Source of the DNA: Faecimorpha sp963627615
GTDB taxonomy: Bacteria > Bacillota > Clostridia > Lachnospirales > Bianqueaceae
Assembly (NCBI GenBank): GCA_963627615.1
Contig: CAVGBV010000071.1
Coordinates: forward strand, 1 to 13,275
Direction of reading: 5' to 3'
DNA: 13,275 nucleotides
The notes beneath the pieces are model-generated. The model was not told the DNA's origin, ran no database searches, and saw nothing but the letters and a program-made list of their open reading frames with translations. Positions 13,274 to 13,275 of this stretch are shown here, one piece after another. Both the position numbers and the translations under genes were made by a program. Position 1 is the first letter of the stretch; every line of letters starts with the position of its first letter.

Positions 13274-13275
13274 GT

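Noticed and set aside
1..13275. CRISPR array, tRNA or rRNA gene, insertion sequence, prophage or defence system
   Set aside because: No regularly spaced repeats, no tRNA-like cloverleaf, no transposase, integrase, nuclease or toxin-type protein was seen on either strand.

Overview
The window looks like a Firmicutes/Clostridia chromosome fragment, probably a gut-type anaerobe of the Lachnospiraceae/Oscillospiraceae kind. This rests on moderate GC, strong AGGAGG-type ribosome binding sites, consensus TTGACA/TATAAT promoters, the gene families present (CBS-pair protein, FAD-Rieske fusion, GH42 and GH77 enzymes, M20 dipeptidase) and no sign of phage or transposon genes. It is an assembly fragment: both ends cut genes, and a 10-N gap sits inside one gene. 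The taxonomic call is inference from protein character; no rRNA is present.

Left part (1-2180): the 3' end of a GH77 4-alpha-glucanotransferase (malQ) on the + strand stops at a strong hairpin that can terminate transcription from both sides. On the - strand, a small group reads leftward: a 70-residue conserved small protein, a decayed cytidine-deaminase-like reading frame (lost start codon, missing catalytic half) and a GNAT acetyltransferase. This stretch looks more AT-rich than its surroundings.

Centre (2177-7217): a tight three-gene - strand operon encodes an Asp/Glu-racemase-superfamily protein, a four-carbon acid-sugar kinase (DUF1537/OtnK type; its apparent C-terminal frameshift is caused by the N gap) and a beta-keto acid cleavage enzyme (BKACE, DUF849). 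Divergent from it is a GH42 beta-galactosidase. The two promoters stand back to back, with their -35 boxes 4 bp apart and forming a small inverted repeat. Together the operon looks like a catabolic route for a sugar acid or beta-keto acid whose substrate I cannot name. It is the most interesting part of the window.

Right part (7191-12221): a - strand operon reads tex (S1-domain RNA-binding protein), an M20 dipeptidase (PepV/Sapep type), then an FAD-dependent oxidoreductase with a C-terminal Rieske 2Fe-2S domain. The last junction is occupied almost entirely by an 18-bp perfect hairpin. It looks like a terminator, contains the next gene's Shine-Dalgarno sequence in its 3' arm, and ends directly at the ATG. 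The oxidoreductase gene overlaps the convergent GH42 gene by 27 bp.

Far right (12500-13275): a two-CBS-domain protein on the + strand, then a - strand terminator and the C-terminal end of a Gfo/Idh/MocA-family oxidoreductase that runs off the window. There is no gene-free stretch longer than 300 bases; the longest gaps are 12222-12499 and 1966-2176.
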